From the NCBI RefSeq assembly GCF_003574355.1, contig NZ_QWLB01000013.1:1-64000 (forward strand): a stretch of 64,000 nt of DNA, read 5' to 3'. Below, one piece after another: positions 1-11,171 of the stretch. This stretch comes from Meiothermus granaticius NBRC 107808. Its GTDB lineage: Bacteria; Deinococcota; Deinococci; Deinococcales; Thermaceae. Below the pieces are notes generated by a model. The model made no database searches and was not told the DNA's origin. It worked only from the letters and a program-made list of their open reading frames with translations. Positions within the stretch are counted from its first letter, which is position 1, and every line of letters starts with the position of its first letter. Both the position numbers and the translations under genes were made by a program.

Positions 1-927
1 ACCCTGCCCCGGGCATCCCTTCCGGGTGAGGAGGGCCCTGCAGAAGACCCCGCCCCCCAACCCAAAAAACTAGACCACCCTCCGCTCGAGGGGGCAGAGG
101 GTGGGGCCGGGCTCTCCCAGCCGCGCGCGGAGGATCCTCAGGCCAGGGGCTTGCTGGGCCTCAAGGCTTTGTTCAGTCCGGCAGGAACAGGGAAAGACAT
201 CATAGAGGTTCCCCAAACCGACCTGGAAGGCATGCTAGCCGCGGCTCGAGCCCTTCTGCGGACGATTCGGCTGGGGAAAAGCCGCCGCTGGCACCCTGCC
301 GCCCAGGGCCGGCGGGTGCATTTTCGCAGAACCTTGCGCAAAGGGCTGCAAACCGGAGGAGAGTTCATCCATACGGCCTGGCTGGCCCATCCCCATCAAG
401 AACCTCGCTTTGTGTTGGTCTTGGATGCCAGCCGGTCTATGGCCGCGTATACCGAGACCCTGCTGCAGTTTGCCTTCGCCCTTCGCTTGAGCAGTGCTCG
501 AGTAGAAGTGTTCAGCTTCTCCACCCACCTTAAGCGCCTTACCCGAGAACTCGAGGCCCATCCCAACCCCGACGATCCGCCCCGGCTCTCGGGGATGGCG
601 GAAGCCTGGGGCGGGGGAACCCGAATCGGAGAGAGCCTGCGCCACCTCGAGCGTCACTACAGCGGCTTGGTGGGCCCGCACACGGTGCTGCTGATCGCAA
701 GCGATGGACTCGATACCGGTGAGCCGCAGGTGCTCGAGTCCGCCCTGCGCACCTTGTACCGCCGCAGCGCCGCGTTGATCTGGCTCAATCCACTGCTTGC
801 CCTGCCGGGCTACAACCCCCAGGCCAACTGTATGAAAACCGCCCTTCCCTACCTCGATCGGTTTTGCAGCGCCCATACCCCCCAAGAGCTGGCCAGGCTC
901 GCCGACGGACTCCAGCTCCGCTGCTAA
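1..927 (+). CDS. VWA domain protein, CoxE-like (5' end outside window)
   Basis: The reading frame is open from base 1, so the N-terminus lies upstream; an internal TTG at 151 is not a convincing start. The visible part starts with a Pro/Glu-rich low-complexity stretch, then an Arg-rich segment, then a von Willebrand A fold. The metal site (MIDAS) looks complete: DASRS near 421-440, a Thr in GGGTRIG and an Asp in ASDGLD. This matches the VWA_CoxE family, which usually pairs with a MoxR-type AAA ATPase in metallocentre or complex assembly. The partner would be expected upstream, outside the window, so the role is inference. It ends 3 bp from the convergent lipoprotein gene. Confidence 0.75.
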   Translation, partial: TLPRASLPGEEGPAEDPAPQPKKLDHPPLEGAEGGAGLSQPRAEDPQARGLLGLKALFSPAGTGKDIIEVPQTDLEGMLAAARALLRTIRLGKSRRWHPAAQGRRVHFRRTLRKGLQTGGEFIHTAWLAHPHQEPRFVLVLDASRSMAAYTETLLQFAFALRLSSARVEVFSFSTHLKRLTRELEAHPNPDDPPRLSGMAEAWGGGTRIGESLRHLERHYSGLVGPHTVLLIASDGLDTGEPQVLESALRTLYRRSAALIWLNPLLALPGYNPQANCMKTALPYLDRFCSAHTPQELARLADGLQLRC

Positions 928-929
928 CC

Positions 930-1388
930 CTAGCGCGCACCGGCCACTCGGGTAAAGTCGTGGTCTAGCCACCGGAAAGCCGGACCCTCTACCGCCCCCA
1001 CATCAATCTTCTCGGTGGATAGGGTTTGCAGTTTAACCACCCCGTAGCCGTCTGGCCGTACCCCAAAGCTCCACCGCATCTCGATGGTCGCCACCACTTT
1101 GCCGCTGGCATCGCGCTTTTCAGAAACATAAATGGCGGTGGGGCCCTCGCTCAAGCGCTGAACCCAACGACCATACCCCGGTAGGGGCTGGGCCCCGAGG
1201 GCATAATAGGCCGCCACCGACTGGGCCAGAGCGATCTCCACGGGATTCCCGGCGGCTCGAGGCTGGTTGAACTCCCCTGGGCGAGGCACGTCATAGACCA
1301 CCTCACCTGGGTTGGCCTGGGTCTGGGGGGCGCAGCCAGAAAACACCGCGGCAACAGCCAGCAATAAGGCAACAAACAGGATACGCAT
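930..1388 (-). CDS. small secreted lipoprotein, function unknown
   Basis: A 152-residue protein with a type II signal peptide: MRIL, a hydrophobic stretch and the lipobox FSGC with Cys at about residue 19. A GGAGGA ribosome site stands just upstream of the ATG. The mature part has no motif that I recognise; it contains a repeated pattern of beta-strand-like segments and ends WLDHDFTRVAGAR. It is convergent with the VWA gene and lies downstream of, and on the same strand as, the aldehyde dehydrogenase (63 bp gap), so it may be co-transcribed with it. Confidence 0.65.
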   Translation of the reverse strand: MRILFVALLLAVAAVFSGCAPQTQANPGEVVYDVPRPGEFNQPRAAGNPVEIALAQSVAAYYALGAQPLPGYGRWVQRLSEGPTAIYVSEKRDASGKVVATIEMRWSFGVRPDGYGVVKLQTLSTEKIDVGAVEGPAFRWLDHDFTRVAGAR

Positions 1389-1451
1389 AGGGTTCCTCCT
1401 GCCAGAATCTTACGCTATGGGCGATAGGGGTCCGGTGGGGAATAACCCAGC

Positions 1452-3041
1452 CTACTCGAGCAGCTTGCCCCAGTCTGTCCTCGGTTTGGGCTGGGTGTAG
1501 GCCGTATCCATCTGGGCCAGTTGCAGCTTGCCGGAGTAGTCTTCGTTCACCGCCTGCCAGTAGGTGTACTCCTCCAACACCCACACCCCGCTCTCGCGGG
1601 CCCCATTGCCGCTGCCCCGCACCCCTCCAAACGGCAAGTGGGCCTCGGCCCCCACCGTGGAGTTGTTGATGCTGGTCATCCCGGCCCTAATCTCGGTCTT
1701 AAAGCGGTAGGCCCAGTCGCGCCGGTTGGTATATACCGCGCTGCTCAGGCCATAAGGGTGGGCGTTAGCGGCCTGGATGGCCTCTTCCACCCCATCCACC
1801 TTGACCAGGTTAATGGTCGGGCCGAAGATCTCCTGCTCAAACTGCCGCATACCGGGCCGAGCCTCCCAGACCGTAGGCCAGCCGAAAATACCGGCATCAG
1901 GGTTCCCCTTGAACAAGGGGTAGAGGTTCGAGCCCATAATTCGGCCCTTGCCCAGAAGGAGCCTGGCCCCATCGGCCTCTCCCCAGGCGTAGTGCTCATT
2001 CCAGCGCTCAAACAATCGGGCGTTGATGAAGGGGCCATAGGTCACACCGGGGTGCTCGCTGGGGTTACCAATCACAGTAGCCTCGACCTTTTCCAAAAAG
2101 CGCTTTTTGAACTCACCGTAGATGGGGGCATCCACGAGGATGTTCCCAGCACTGGTACAGCGCTGTCCTCCGGTAGCAAACGCACTCCACCAAGCCCCCT
2201 CCACGGCCAGCTCGAGGTCGCTGTCGCGCAGCACCACTAAGGGATTTTTGCCGCCGAGCTCGAGGGTGGGGCGCAGCAGGTTGCGGCCCGCCACCTCACC
2301 GATCCAGCGGCCCACCGCGGTGCTGCCGGTAAAGGCAAATTTGTTCAGAAGCCCCTCGTCCATCAGCTCCACCAGCTCCTGCCCAGTAGAGCTCTTGCCC
2401 CCACCAAACACCACGTTGATGACCCCTGGGGGCAGCCCCGCCTCCTCGAAAAGCTGGACGAACACATAAGAAAGCCCAGGGGAATCCTCGGAGGGCTTCC
2501 AGACCACGGTATTCCCAGCCAACACGGCGGGAATCAGCTTCCAAGAGGGCACCGCGATGGGAAAATTGCCCGCGGTGATCATCCCCACCACCCCGATCGG
2601 TCGGCGGAAGGTGAACAGCTCTTTGTAAAGCATCTCGCTGGGCACGGTCTGGCCATAGAGCCGGCGCCCCTCTGAGGCGAAGAACACCGCCGTGTCAATG
2701 GCCTCCTGAACATCGCCCCCAGCTTCTTTGGGGGTCTTGCCCACCTCGCGCACCATCAGGCGCACCAGGGTCTCCTTCTCTCGAGCCAGAACCCGGGCCA
2801 GCTCCAAGAGCACCCCCCCACGCACCGGCGCAGGTGTACGCGACCACTCCTCAAAGGCCTTCCGGGCTGCCTGGGCTGCCCTGCGCAGGGTGGCTTTGGA
2901 GGCCTCGGGGAAGCGGCAGACCAGGTCTTCATGATCGGCGGGATTGCGCCGCTCTTGAGCGGGGCCCTCGAAGTGCTCCTCCCCAGCCACCCAATGGCCG
3001 ATCTCGAGCGCTTTCCCATATTTGCTGCGGATGCTGTGCAT
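1452..3041 (-). CDS. NAD(P)-dependent aldehyde dehydrogenase
   Basis: A 529-residue member of the aldehyde dehydrogenase superfamily, oxidising an aldehyde to the acid with NAD(P). Visible: the catalytic Asn in TAGNFP (about 159), cofactor Lys in WKPSED (182), FTGS (237-240), general base Glu261 in ELGGKNP and the nucleophile Cys295 in GQRCTSAGN. The motif set is closer to the aminoadipate-semialdehyde/betaine-aldehyde type than to a non-phosphorylating GAPDH, but the substrate cannot be fixed from sequence. A GGAGG lies 14 bases before the ATG, farther than usual, and no better start is seen. It follows coaD by 45 bp on the same strand. Confidence 0.85.
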   Translation of the reverse strand: MHSIRSKYGKALEIGHWVAGEEHFEGPAQERRNPADHEDLVCRFPEASKATLRRAAQAARKAFEEWSRTPAPVRGGVLLELARVLAREKETLVRLMVREVGKTPKEAGGDVQEAIDTAVFFASEGRRLYGQTVPSEMLYKELFTFRRPIGVVGMITAGNFPIAVPSWKLIPAVLAGNTVVWKPSEDSPGLSYVFVQLFEEAGLPPGVINVVFGGGKSSTGQELVELMDEGLLNKFAFTGSTAVGRWIGEVAGRNLLRPTLELGGKNPLVVLRDSDLELAVEGAWWSAFATGGQRCTSAGNILVDAPIYGEFKKRFLEKVEATVIGNPSEHPGVTYGPFINARLFERWNEHYAWGEADGARLLLGKGRIMGSNLYPLFKGNPDAGIFGWPTVWEARPGMRQFEQEIFGPTINLVKVDGVEEAIQAANAHPYGLSSAVYTNRRDWAYRFKTEIRAGMTSINNSTVGAEAHLPFGGVRGSGNGARESGVWVLEEYTYWQAVNEDYSGKLQLAQMDTAYTQPKPRTDWGKLLE

Positions 3042-3086
3042 AACGGCTCAGATACCTCCTCAAGTAGCGATGGTCCCTCAATCCCC

Positions 3087-4135
<1,049 letters not shown>

Positions 4136-4143
4136 GGTCGGGC

Positions 4144-4539
4144 TTAGCGGGGAAGGGGAACCTGGGTAGGGATCTGCACCACGTCAGGGTTGCGGAACCA
4201 AATTTGACAGGTCACGTTGTGGGTAGTGCTGGGGCGCACTCGCACCACAAAGGCGCTCGAGGCTCCATTGGCCAGGCGAGGCGCCTGGATCAACCCCGAG
4301 TTGGTGCCCCGCACCCGGTGGCTCGAGACCCCGTTGACCTGGCTCACCGTCCGGTCAACCACCCGCAAGTTAACCCGCACCGCCCGCAGGGTCATCCCCG
4401 AGCGGTTGAGCACCCTGCCCTGGGCTACCACATCCCGCCCCACTACCCGGCAGCTCCAATCCGTAACCTTGAGCTTGTACACCGAACCCTGGGCCAGGGC
4501 CAGTCCCAAAACCACCCCCAAAGCGATGATGCGTTTCAT
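4144..4539 (-). CDS. small exported protein, tandem paralogue 1 (FxLYD-like)
   Basis: A 131-residue protein with a signal peptide (MKRIIALGVVLGLALAQG) and a beta-sandwich-like mature part beginning YKLKVTDWSC. The pattern of a polar start, VxGRVLNRSGxTLRAVRVNLRV and a closing F-x-V-R-V resembles FxLYD-type domains that are often found in secreted or cell-surface proteins of Gram-positive and Deinococcus-Thermus bacteria. Two Cys (in WSCR and in VTCQIWF) could form a disulphide. It is 8 bp from rsmD and 33 bp from its paralogue. Function unknown. Confidence 0.65.
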   Translation of the reverse strand: MKRIIALGVVLGLALAQGSVYKLKVTDWSCRVVGRDVVAQGRVLNRSGMTLRAVRVNLRVVDRTVSQVNGVSSHRVRGTNSGLIQAPRLANGASSAFVVRVRPSTTHNVTCQIWFRNPDVVQIPTQVPLPR

Positions 4540-4572
4540 CGCCCAAGTCTAACAAACCGGGCCGGGGGCCGC

Positions 4573-4947
4573 CTAACGCGGATCGGGAATCAGCGAGGCG
4601 ATCTGGATCAGGGCAGGGTTACGAAACCCCAGCTCACAGCGGCGCTTGCTGTCGAAATAGGTAGGAACCCGCACGCTAAAGCTGGCGGTCTCACCGGGAC
4701 GCAGAATGCGAGCCCGTATGGGGGCCGAATTGGTGGCCACACGCAAGCCCCTCCCCAATACCCGAGCGCTGGCCCGCACATCCTGCAGGGGACGGTCTCC
4801 AATATTCCTGACGGTACCCCGCACCCATGCGTCTCGAGGAGAAAGCTGGCAACTCCAAGACAACACCTTGAGGTGGTATGGGCTTTGCAGCGCCAATCCA
4901 CTGGTCGCCATCAACATCACACCGGTACACACGTGCAAGATTCTCAC
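4573..4947 (-). CDS. small exported protein, tandem paralogue 2 (FxLYD-like)
   Basis: A 124-residue exported protein, clearly a paralogue of its downstream neighbour: both read Y-x-LKV-x-WSC near the N-terminus, V-x-G-x-V-x-N, a central V-R-x-x-x-R-V, two similarly placed Cys, FRNP-x-x-(V/I)QI and a C-terminal PxPR. The start is a GTG with a good AAGGAG ribosome site 7-8 bases upstream. A tandem duplication followed by divergence is the simplest reading. The function is unknown; location outside the membrane is inferred from the signal peptide. Confidence 0.65.
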   Translation of the reverse strand: MRILHVCTGVMLMATSGLALQSPYHLKVLSWSCQLSPRDAWVRGTVRNIGDRPLQDVRASARVLGRGLRVATNSAPIRARILRPGETASFSVRVPTYFDSKRRCELGFRNPALIQIASLIPDPR

Positions 4948-5065
4948 AGCAAACTCCTTGCAGGCTTGGCTACACGCTCGCCCTCGAGCTTAGCTTTCTC
5001 CTAGGGCCTTTGAGAGGGGTGAGAGGAAGGCCAGGCTTCTCATCCTCCCCACGCTTAGACAAACA

Positions 5066-5090
5066 AAAAAGCCCACGGCTTGGGCTTTTC
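5066..5090 (-). terminator. intrinsic terminator behind tRNA-Pro
   Basis: Inverted repeat AAAAGCCCA - CGGCT - TGGGCTTTT (67-75 and 81-89), 9 bp including the A/T flanks, with a T run on the minus strand side. It lies a few bases past the 3' end of tRNA-Pro and suits it; it could also act on the opposite strand. Confidence 0.75.
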
Positions 5091-5093
5091 CAT

Positions 5094-5170
5094 TGGTCGA
5101 GGAGACTGGATTCGAACCAGCGACCCCCTGCTCCCGAAGCAGGTGCGCTACCAGGCTGCGCTACTCCTCG
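5094..5170 (-). tRNA. tRNA-Pro (CGG)
   Basis: Cloverleaf on the minus strand: acceptor CGAGGAG/CTCCTCG, D-arm with AGCCTGGTAGCGC, anticodon stem CCTGC/GCAGG with loop TTCGGGA (anticodon CGG), T-loop TTCGAAT, discriminator A and an encoded CCA. 77 bases with the CCA. Confidence 0.95.
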
Positions 5171-5267
5171 TTGCTTTGTGTGGCCCCAGGGTTTCGATCC
5201 CAGTTCTGCCCGACTAAACAGTTTGACCCCACTCGCACCCGGTGTCAAGGCTGGGAGCAGACTTCGG

Positions 5268-5273
5268 TACAAT
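5268..5273 (+). promoter_or_regulatory. -10 box of thyX, leaderless spacing
   Basis: TACAAT ends 7 bases before the thyX ATG at 5281, which implies a transcript that begins at or next to the start codon. No SD-like sequence is present between. No clear -35. Confidence 0.55.
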
Positions 5274-5280
5274 GCAGGCT

Positions 5281-6114
5281 ATGGAAACCCTAGCCCACCT
5301 TTTGGGGAGCAGCCAGCCCGTCTTGGACAAGGGGTTTGTGCGCCTGATCGATGTGATGGGCGACGACACGCGAATTGTGCAGGCCGCTCGAGTGAGCTAT
5401 GGCGAAGGCACCAAAACCGTGCGGGAAGACGCGGCCCTGATTGATTACTTGATGCGCCACCGGCACACCAGCCCCTTTGAAATGGTGGAGTTTACCTTTC
5501 ATATCAAGGCTCCGATCCTGGTCATCCGCCAGTGGTTTCGCCACCGCACCGCCAGTGTCAACGAAATCTCTGCCCGCTACTCAGTGATGAAGGATGAGTT
5601 TTTCCTGCCTTCCCCTGCCGAACTGCGGGCCCAGAGCAACAAAAATAAACAGGTCGGGGAGGGGGGCTTGCCGGAAGAAGCCGCCCACCAGGCCCACACC
5701 CGCATCGCCGAGTCGCAGCAACGGGCCTATCAGGAGTACCAGGCCTTGCTCGAGCTCGGTGTGGCGCGCGAACTGGCCCGGGAGGTGCTGCCGGTGGGGC
5801 TCTACAGCGAGTTTTACTGGAAGCAAAACCTGCACAACCTGCTGCATTTCTTGCGCTTGCGCCTCGACTGGCACGCCCAGGCCGAGATCCGGGCCTACGC
5901 CGAGGCGGTAGCCCATTTCGTTCGACAAGCCGTGCCGCTGGCCTGGACCAGCTTTGAAGAGCACGTGTTGGGCGGGACCCAGCTCTCCCGCAGCGAGCTC
6001 GAGGCCCTGCGCCCCCTATTGGATCAAGACAAGGTCAGGCTGGCCCTGAAAAACGCTGGCTTATCCACCAGCCGCATTCAGGAGGCCCTGGACAAACTGT
6101 TCCCTCAGGGTTAA
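5281..6114 (+). CDS. thyX: FAD-dependent thymidylate synthase
   Basis: Makes dTMP from dUMP with methylene-tetrahydrofolate, using NADPH and FAD, as a homotetramer. The ThyX signature RHR-x7-S is present as RHRTASVNEISARYS, and the C-terminal half shows the usual helices around ELAREVLP and FYWKQNLHNLLHFLRLR, which bind dUMP. The frame is open upstream to a GTG at 5242, but the ATG at 5281 (277 residues) is preferred because a -10 box lies 7 bases before it and the family starts in this region. A polar insertion of about 30 residues (SNKNKQVGEG) lies after the signature. Confidence 0.92.
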   Translation: METLAHLLGSSQPVLDKGFVRLIDVMGDDTRIVQAARVSYGEGTKTVREDAALIDYLMRHRHTSPFEMVEFTFHIKAPILVIRQWFRHRTASVNEISARYSVMKDEFFLPSPAELRAQSNKNKQVGEGGLPEEAAHQAHTRIAESQQRAYQEYQALLELGVARELAREVLPVGLYSEFYWKQNLHNLLHFLRLRLDWHAQAEIRAYAEAVAHFVRQAVPLAWTSFEEHVLGGTQLSRSELEALRPLLDQDKVRLALKNAGLSTSRIQEALDKLFPQG

Positions 6115-6202
6115 GGCGGTCTTAATCCCCCCTAAACCGCCCAGGGTCCGTGGGGTGGATACAGTTAATGGGGTAAGTCCCCGCCCCCTTGGGAGGAATC
6201 TG

Positions 6203-8890
6203 ATGAAGCGCTACCTCTGGCTGTCCTTGTTGCTGCTGGTTGGGGCCTGTGCTAAAACCACGGCAACAAACCCCGGTATGGGCACCCCACCGGCCCGCAG
6301 CGGTCTGTGGTCCGACCCCGCTACCTGGAACGGTAAACCTCCCCAAGCCGGAGATACCGTGACCATCCCTGCCGGCCTGCAGGTTACCCTGGACGTTAAT
6401 CCTCCCGCCCTCAAGGGGCTCAACGTGCTGGGCTGGTTGAGCTTCGCCGATAAAGACCTAAGCCTCAGCGCTGACTGGATCATGATTCATGGTCGGCTCC
6501 AGATCGGTAGCGCCGACAAGCCCTACACCAAGCGGGCCATCCTCACCCTGACCGCCACCAACCCCACTGAGGACGTGATGGGGATGGGCACCAAGGGCAT
6601 CGGGGTCATGATGGGAGGGGTGCTCGAGGTCTTCGGCGAACCCCGCAACGGCTGGACCCGGCTCACCGCCACCGCCCCCAAAGGGGCCACCCAGATCAGC
6701 GTGGAGAACGCCGGAGACTGGCGGGTTGGGGACCGCATCGTCTTGGCCTCCACCGACTACAGCGCGGCTCAGGCCGAAGAACGCACCATCACCGGCAAAA
6801 ACGGCAACACCCTAACCCTGGATGCTCCCCTGAAGTATCTGCATTTCGGGCAAATCACCGCTGGGGTAGATGAGCGCGGAGAGGTGGGTCTGCTCTCGCG
6901 CAACATCACCATCCAGGGCGATGCCAGCGTGGGTGAGGTCAAGGACAACAGCAACGGGAAAGCCAAGCCCGCCGGGTATGGCTTCGGTGGGCACGTGATG
7001 GTGATGAGCGGAGCCCAGGCGCGCATCTCCGGGGTGGAGTTTTACCGCATGGGGCAGAAGGGCAAGCTGGGGCGCTACCCGCTCCACTGGCACCTGGCCG
7101 GGGATGTAAAGGGGCAGTACCTCAAGAACTCCTCCATCTGGAACAGCTTCAACCGCTGCGTCACCCTGCACGGCACCCAGAACGCCGAGGTCAGCGGCAA
7201 CGTGGCCTATGCCGATCTGGGCCACTGCTATTTCCTCGAGGACGGGGCCGAGACCGGTAACCTGCTGGTGGGCAATCTGGGCCTCCTGACGCTGCGGCCC
7301 CAACCCGGCGAGGAGCTCATCCCCACCGACAGCGAGCCCGCCACCTACTGGGTCACCCATCCGGCCAATACCCTACGGAACAACGTGGCGGCTGGCTCCG
7401 ACTGGGCCAACGGTTTCTGGCTGGCCTTCCCCAAGCACCCCACCGGGGCCAGCCGAACCCCCGAGACCGACAGGACCATCTGGCCCGACCTAACCCCGCT
7501 GGGGGAGTTCAGCGGCAATGTAGCCCACTCCAACAGCAACGGCCTAATGGTGGATCGCGGCCCGGATCTGGTCACGCTCAAACCCCGCAGCAACGGTACG
7601 GTGTACAACCCGCGCCAGTTCCCCGACCAGTGCGACTACAGCGGGGCCTACGCCCACTGCGACGACAGCAAAAACCCACCGGTGGTGGCTGAATTCAAAA
7701 ACTTCACCGGGTATAAAAACCGCTCCAACGCCATCTGGCTGCGTGGCCTCAACCACAAGGTGACCGGGGCCAAGCTGGCCGATAACGCCATCGGGGTGAC
7801 CTTTGCCTCCGACGCGACCACCCTCGAGGATTCCCTGATCGTTGGAACCAGCGACAACAAGGGGCAGGCCGAGAGCTGGGAAAAAACCGCCGCCGATGGG
7901 CGCACACTGCCAAAGCCCTATGTGGACAACAACGACCCAGGCAGCGGTCACCTCTTCCCCATCCGAGGCTACGAGTTCTACGATGGCACCAACGGCTTCA
8001 AGAACGTCAGCTTTGTTAATTTCCAGCCCCTGGCCCTCGCCGACGGCAGCACTCGAGAAGCCGGGGCCTTGAGCTATCTGCGCTTCACCGACTTCAACAT
8101 CAGCCCCCAGAACTTTGCCCAAGGGGCCCGCTTCACCAACGCCAAACCGGTGTATTTCCCACCTCGAGGCGAGCCCACCCCCGACCAGGTGGCCAAAGAG
8201 GATCATGCCGATGGGTATCGCGGGGCTGTCTTTACCGATCGCGACGGCTCAGTTTCCGGGATGAGCGGACGCAGCGTGGTCATCAACACCCCCTTCTTGC
8301 TCGACAGCAACTGCGTGGCCAAGCCCGACTGGAACGCCCAGGTCTGTGATTACCCCTACGGTCGGCTCTTCGTCGAGAACGTCTCCAACGAGGATGGGGC
8401 CAATGTGGCCCTTGCTCCGATCTCCCTGACCCGCCTGGATGGGAGCAACCCGGTTTACCGGATGTGGGGGGTACCCGAGGGGGGCGTATCCTCCAACTTC
8501 CAGGCCAGCCTGATCGCGGGGCGCACCTACGGTTTGGGGTATACCGGTTCGCTGCCGGGTCATCTCCGCATCACCCTGCGCTACCGCAAGCGCGGGGATT
8601 TCGTGCGGGTCAATCTGCCCTTTAGCGGCACCCCCAACCTCTACCGCGACTACTACATCAACAACGGGGACCCACGCTATTGCAAGCCCGAGGACAACCA
8701 GTGCGGCGGCAAGCTGCGCCCCAAGGGAAGCCTGGCCGACCTAGAAGCCTCCACCACCAGCGCCTATTTCTACGATGGCAGCACGCTTTACCTGAAGCTG
8801 CGGATCCCCCCCACGGTGAGCCAGTACGATACCGATCCCAACCGCGACTGGGCTGGGGTGGAAATCTGCCGCAGCGATCTGTGCAAATAG
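6203..8890 (+). CDS. G8-domain / right-handed beta-helix lipoprotein (CEMIP-like)
   Basis: An 895-residue exported protein. The start ATG has a GGGAGGA ribosome site; the signal peptide ends in a lipobox (LLVGAC), so it is probably anchored as a lipoprotein. After residue 30 comes a G8 domain: WSDPATWNGKPPQAGDTVTI then repeated V-x-V-x-G-x-L-x-I turns. The central part resembles parallel beta-helix repeats (GVEFYRMGQ, YPLHWHLAGD, FNRCVTLHGTQNAEVSGNVA), an arrangement known from CEMIP, TMEM2 and PKHD1L1, some of which act in hyaluronan breakdown. Paired Cys lie in the C-terminal part. A polysaccharide-binding or -cleaving role is inference. Confidence 0.75.
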   Translation: MKRYLWLSLLLLVGACAKTTATNPGMGTPPARSGLWSDPATWNGKPPQAGDTVTIPAGLQVTLDVNPPALKGLNVLGWLSFADKDLSLSADWIMIHGRLQIGSADKPYTKRAILTLTATNPTEDVMGMGTKGIGVMMGGVLEVFGEPRNGWTRLTATAPKGATQISVENAGDWRVGDRIVLASTDYSAAQAEERTITGKNGNTLTLDAPLKYLHFGQITAGVDERGEVGLLSRNITIQGDASVGEVKDNSNGKAKPAGYGFGGHVMVMSGAQARISGVEFYRMGQKGKLGRYPLHWHLAGDVKGQYLKNSSIWNSFNRCVTLHGTQNAEVSGNVAYADLGHCYFLEDGAETGNLLVGNLGLLTLRPQPGEELIPTDSEPATYWVTHPANTLRNNVAAGSDWANGFWLAFPKHPTGASRTPETDRTIWPDLTPLGEFSGNVAHSNSNGLMVDRGPDLVTLKPRSNGTVYNPRQFPDQCDYSGAYAHCDDSKNPPVVAEFKNFTGYKNRSNAIWLRGLNHKVTGAKLADNAIGVTFASDATTLEDSLIVGTSDNKGQAESWEKTAADGRTLPKPYVDNNDPGSGHLFPIRGYEFYDGTNGFKNVSFVNFQPLALADGSTREAGALSYLRFTDFNISPQNFAQGARFTNAKPVYFPPRGEPTPDQVAKEDHADGYRGAVFTDRDGSVSGMSGRSVVINTPFLLDSNCVAKPDWNAQVCDYPYGRLFVENVSNEDGANVALAPISLTRLDGSNPVYRMWGVPEGGVSSNFQASLIAGRTYGLGYTGSLPGHLRITLRYRKRGDFVRVNLPFSGTPNLYRDYYINNGDPRYCKPEDNQCGGKLRPKGSLADLEASTTSAYFYDGSTLYLKLRIPPTVSQYDTDPNRDWAGVEICRSDLCK

Positions 8891-8905
8891 CCCGGAACCC
8901 GACGC

Positions 8906-10948
<2,043 letters not shown>

Positions 10949-10972
10949 CCTTTTGCGGCTCGCGCCTCTGCC

Positions 10973-11001
10973 TTGACTGTGGCCCATGCCGCTTGTACAC
11001 T
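10973..11001 (+). promoter_or_regulatory. promoter of tRNA-Ser
   Basis: TTGACT (10973-10978), exactly 17 bases, TACACT (10996-11001), 24 bases before the first base of the tRNA. A near-consensus housekeeping promoter. Confidence 0.85.
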
Positions 11002-11025
11002 CACATTTGCCCGCATGGGCCAGGT

Positions 11026-11117
11026 GGAGAGGTGCTCGAGTGGTTGAAGAGGTACGCCTGGAAAGCGTATATAGGCTGTAAGGTCTATCAGGGGTTCGAA
11101 TCCCCTCCTCTCCGCCA
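11026..11117 (+). tRNA. tRNA-Ser (GGA)
   Basis: Acceptor GGAGAGG/CCTCTCC, D-arm GCTCGAGTGG, anticodon stem CGCC.. with loop CTGGAAA (anticodon GGA), a long variable arm (GGCTGTAAGGTC), T-loop TTCGAAT, discriminator G and encoded CCA. 92 bases, the class II shape expected for serine. Confidence 0.96.
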
Positions 11118-11126
11118 AAAACACAG

Positions 11127-11155
11127 AAATCACCCGGTAGGATACCGGGTGATTT
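11127..11155 (+). terminator. terminator hairpin between tRNA-Ser and 5'-nucleotidase
   Basis: AAATCACCCGGTA - GGA - TACCGGGTGATTT, a perfect 13-bp stem with a 3-base loop, located between two convergent genes. The flanking T runs are short (part of the stem), so it probably serves both strands. Confidence 0.75.
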
Positions 11156-11171
11156 GCTTGTACTCCCCGCC

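Noticed and set aside
4970-5272. 100-codon frame on the minus strand with AQPGSAPASGAGGRWFES
   Set aside because: A well-known false protein made by translating through tRNA-Pro.
5242-5280. Upstream GTG start for thyX
   Set aside because: It would put the -10 box TACAAT inside the coding region; the ATG at 5281 fits both promoter and family.
6115-6145. GGCGGT-N15-ACCGCC inverted repeat after thyX
   Set aside because: Only 6 bp with a 15-base loop and no T run; too weak to call a terminator.
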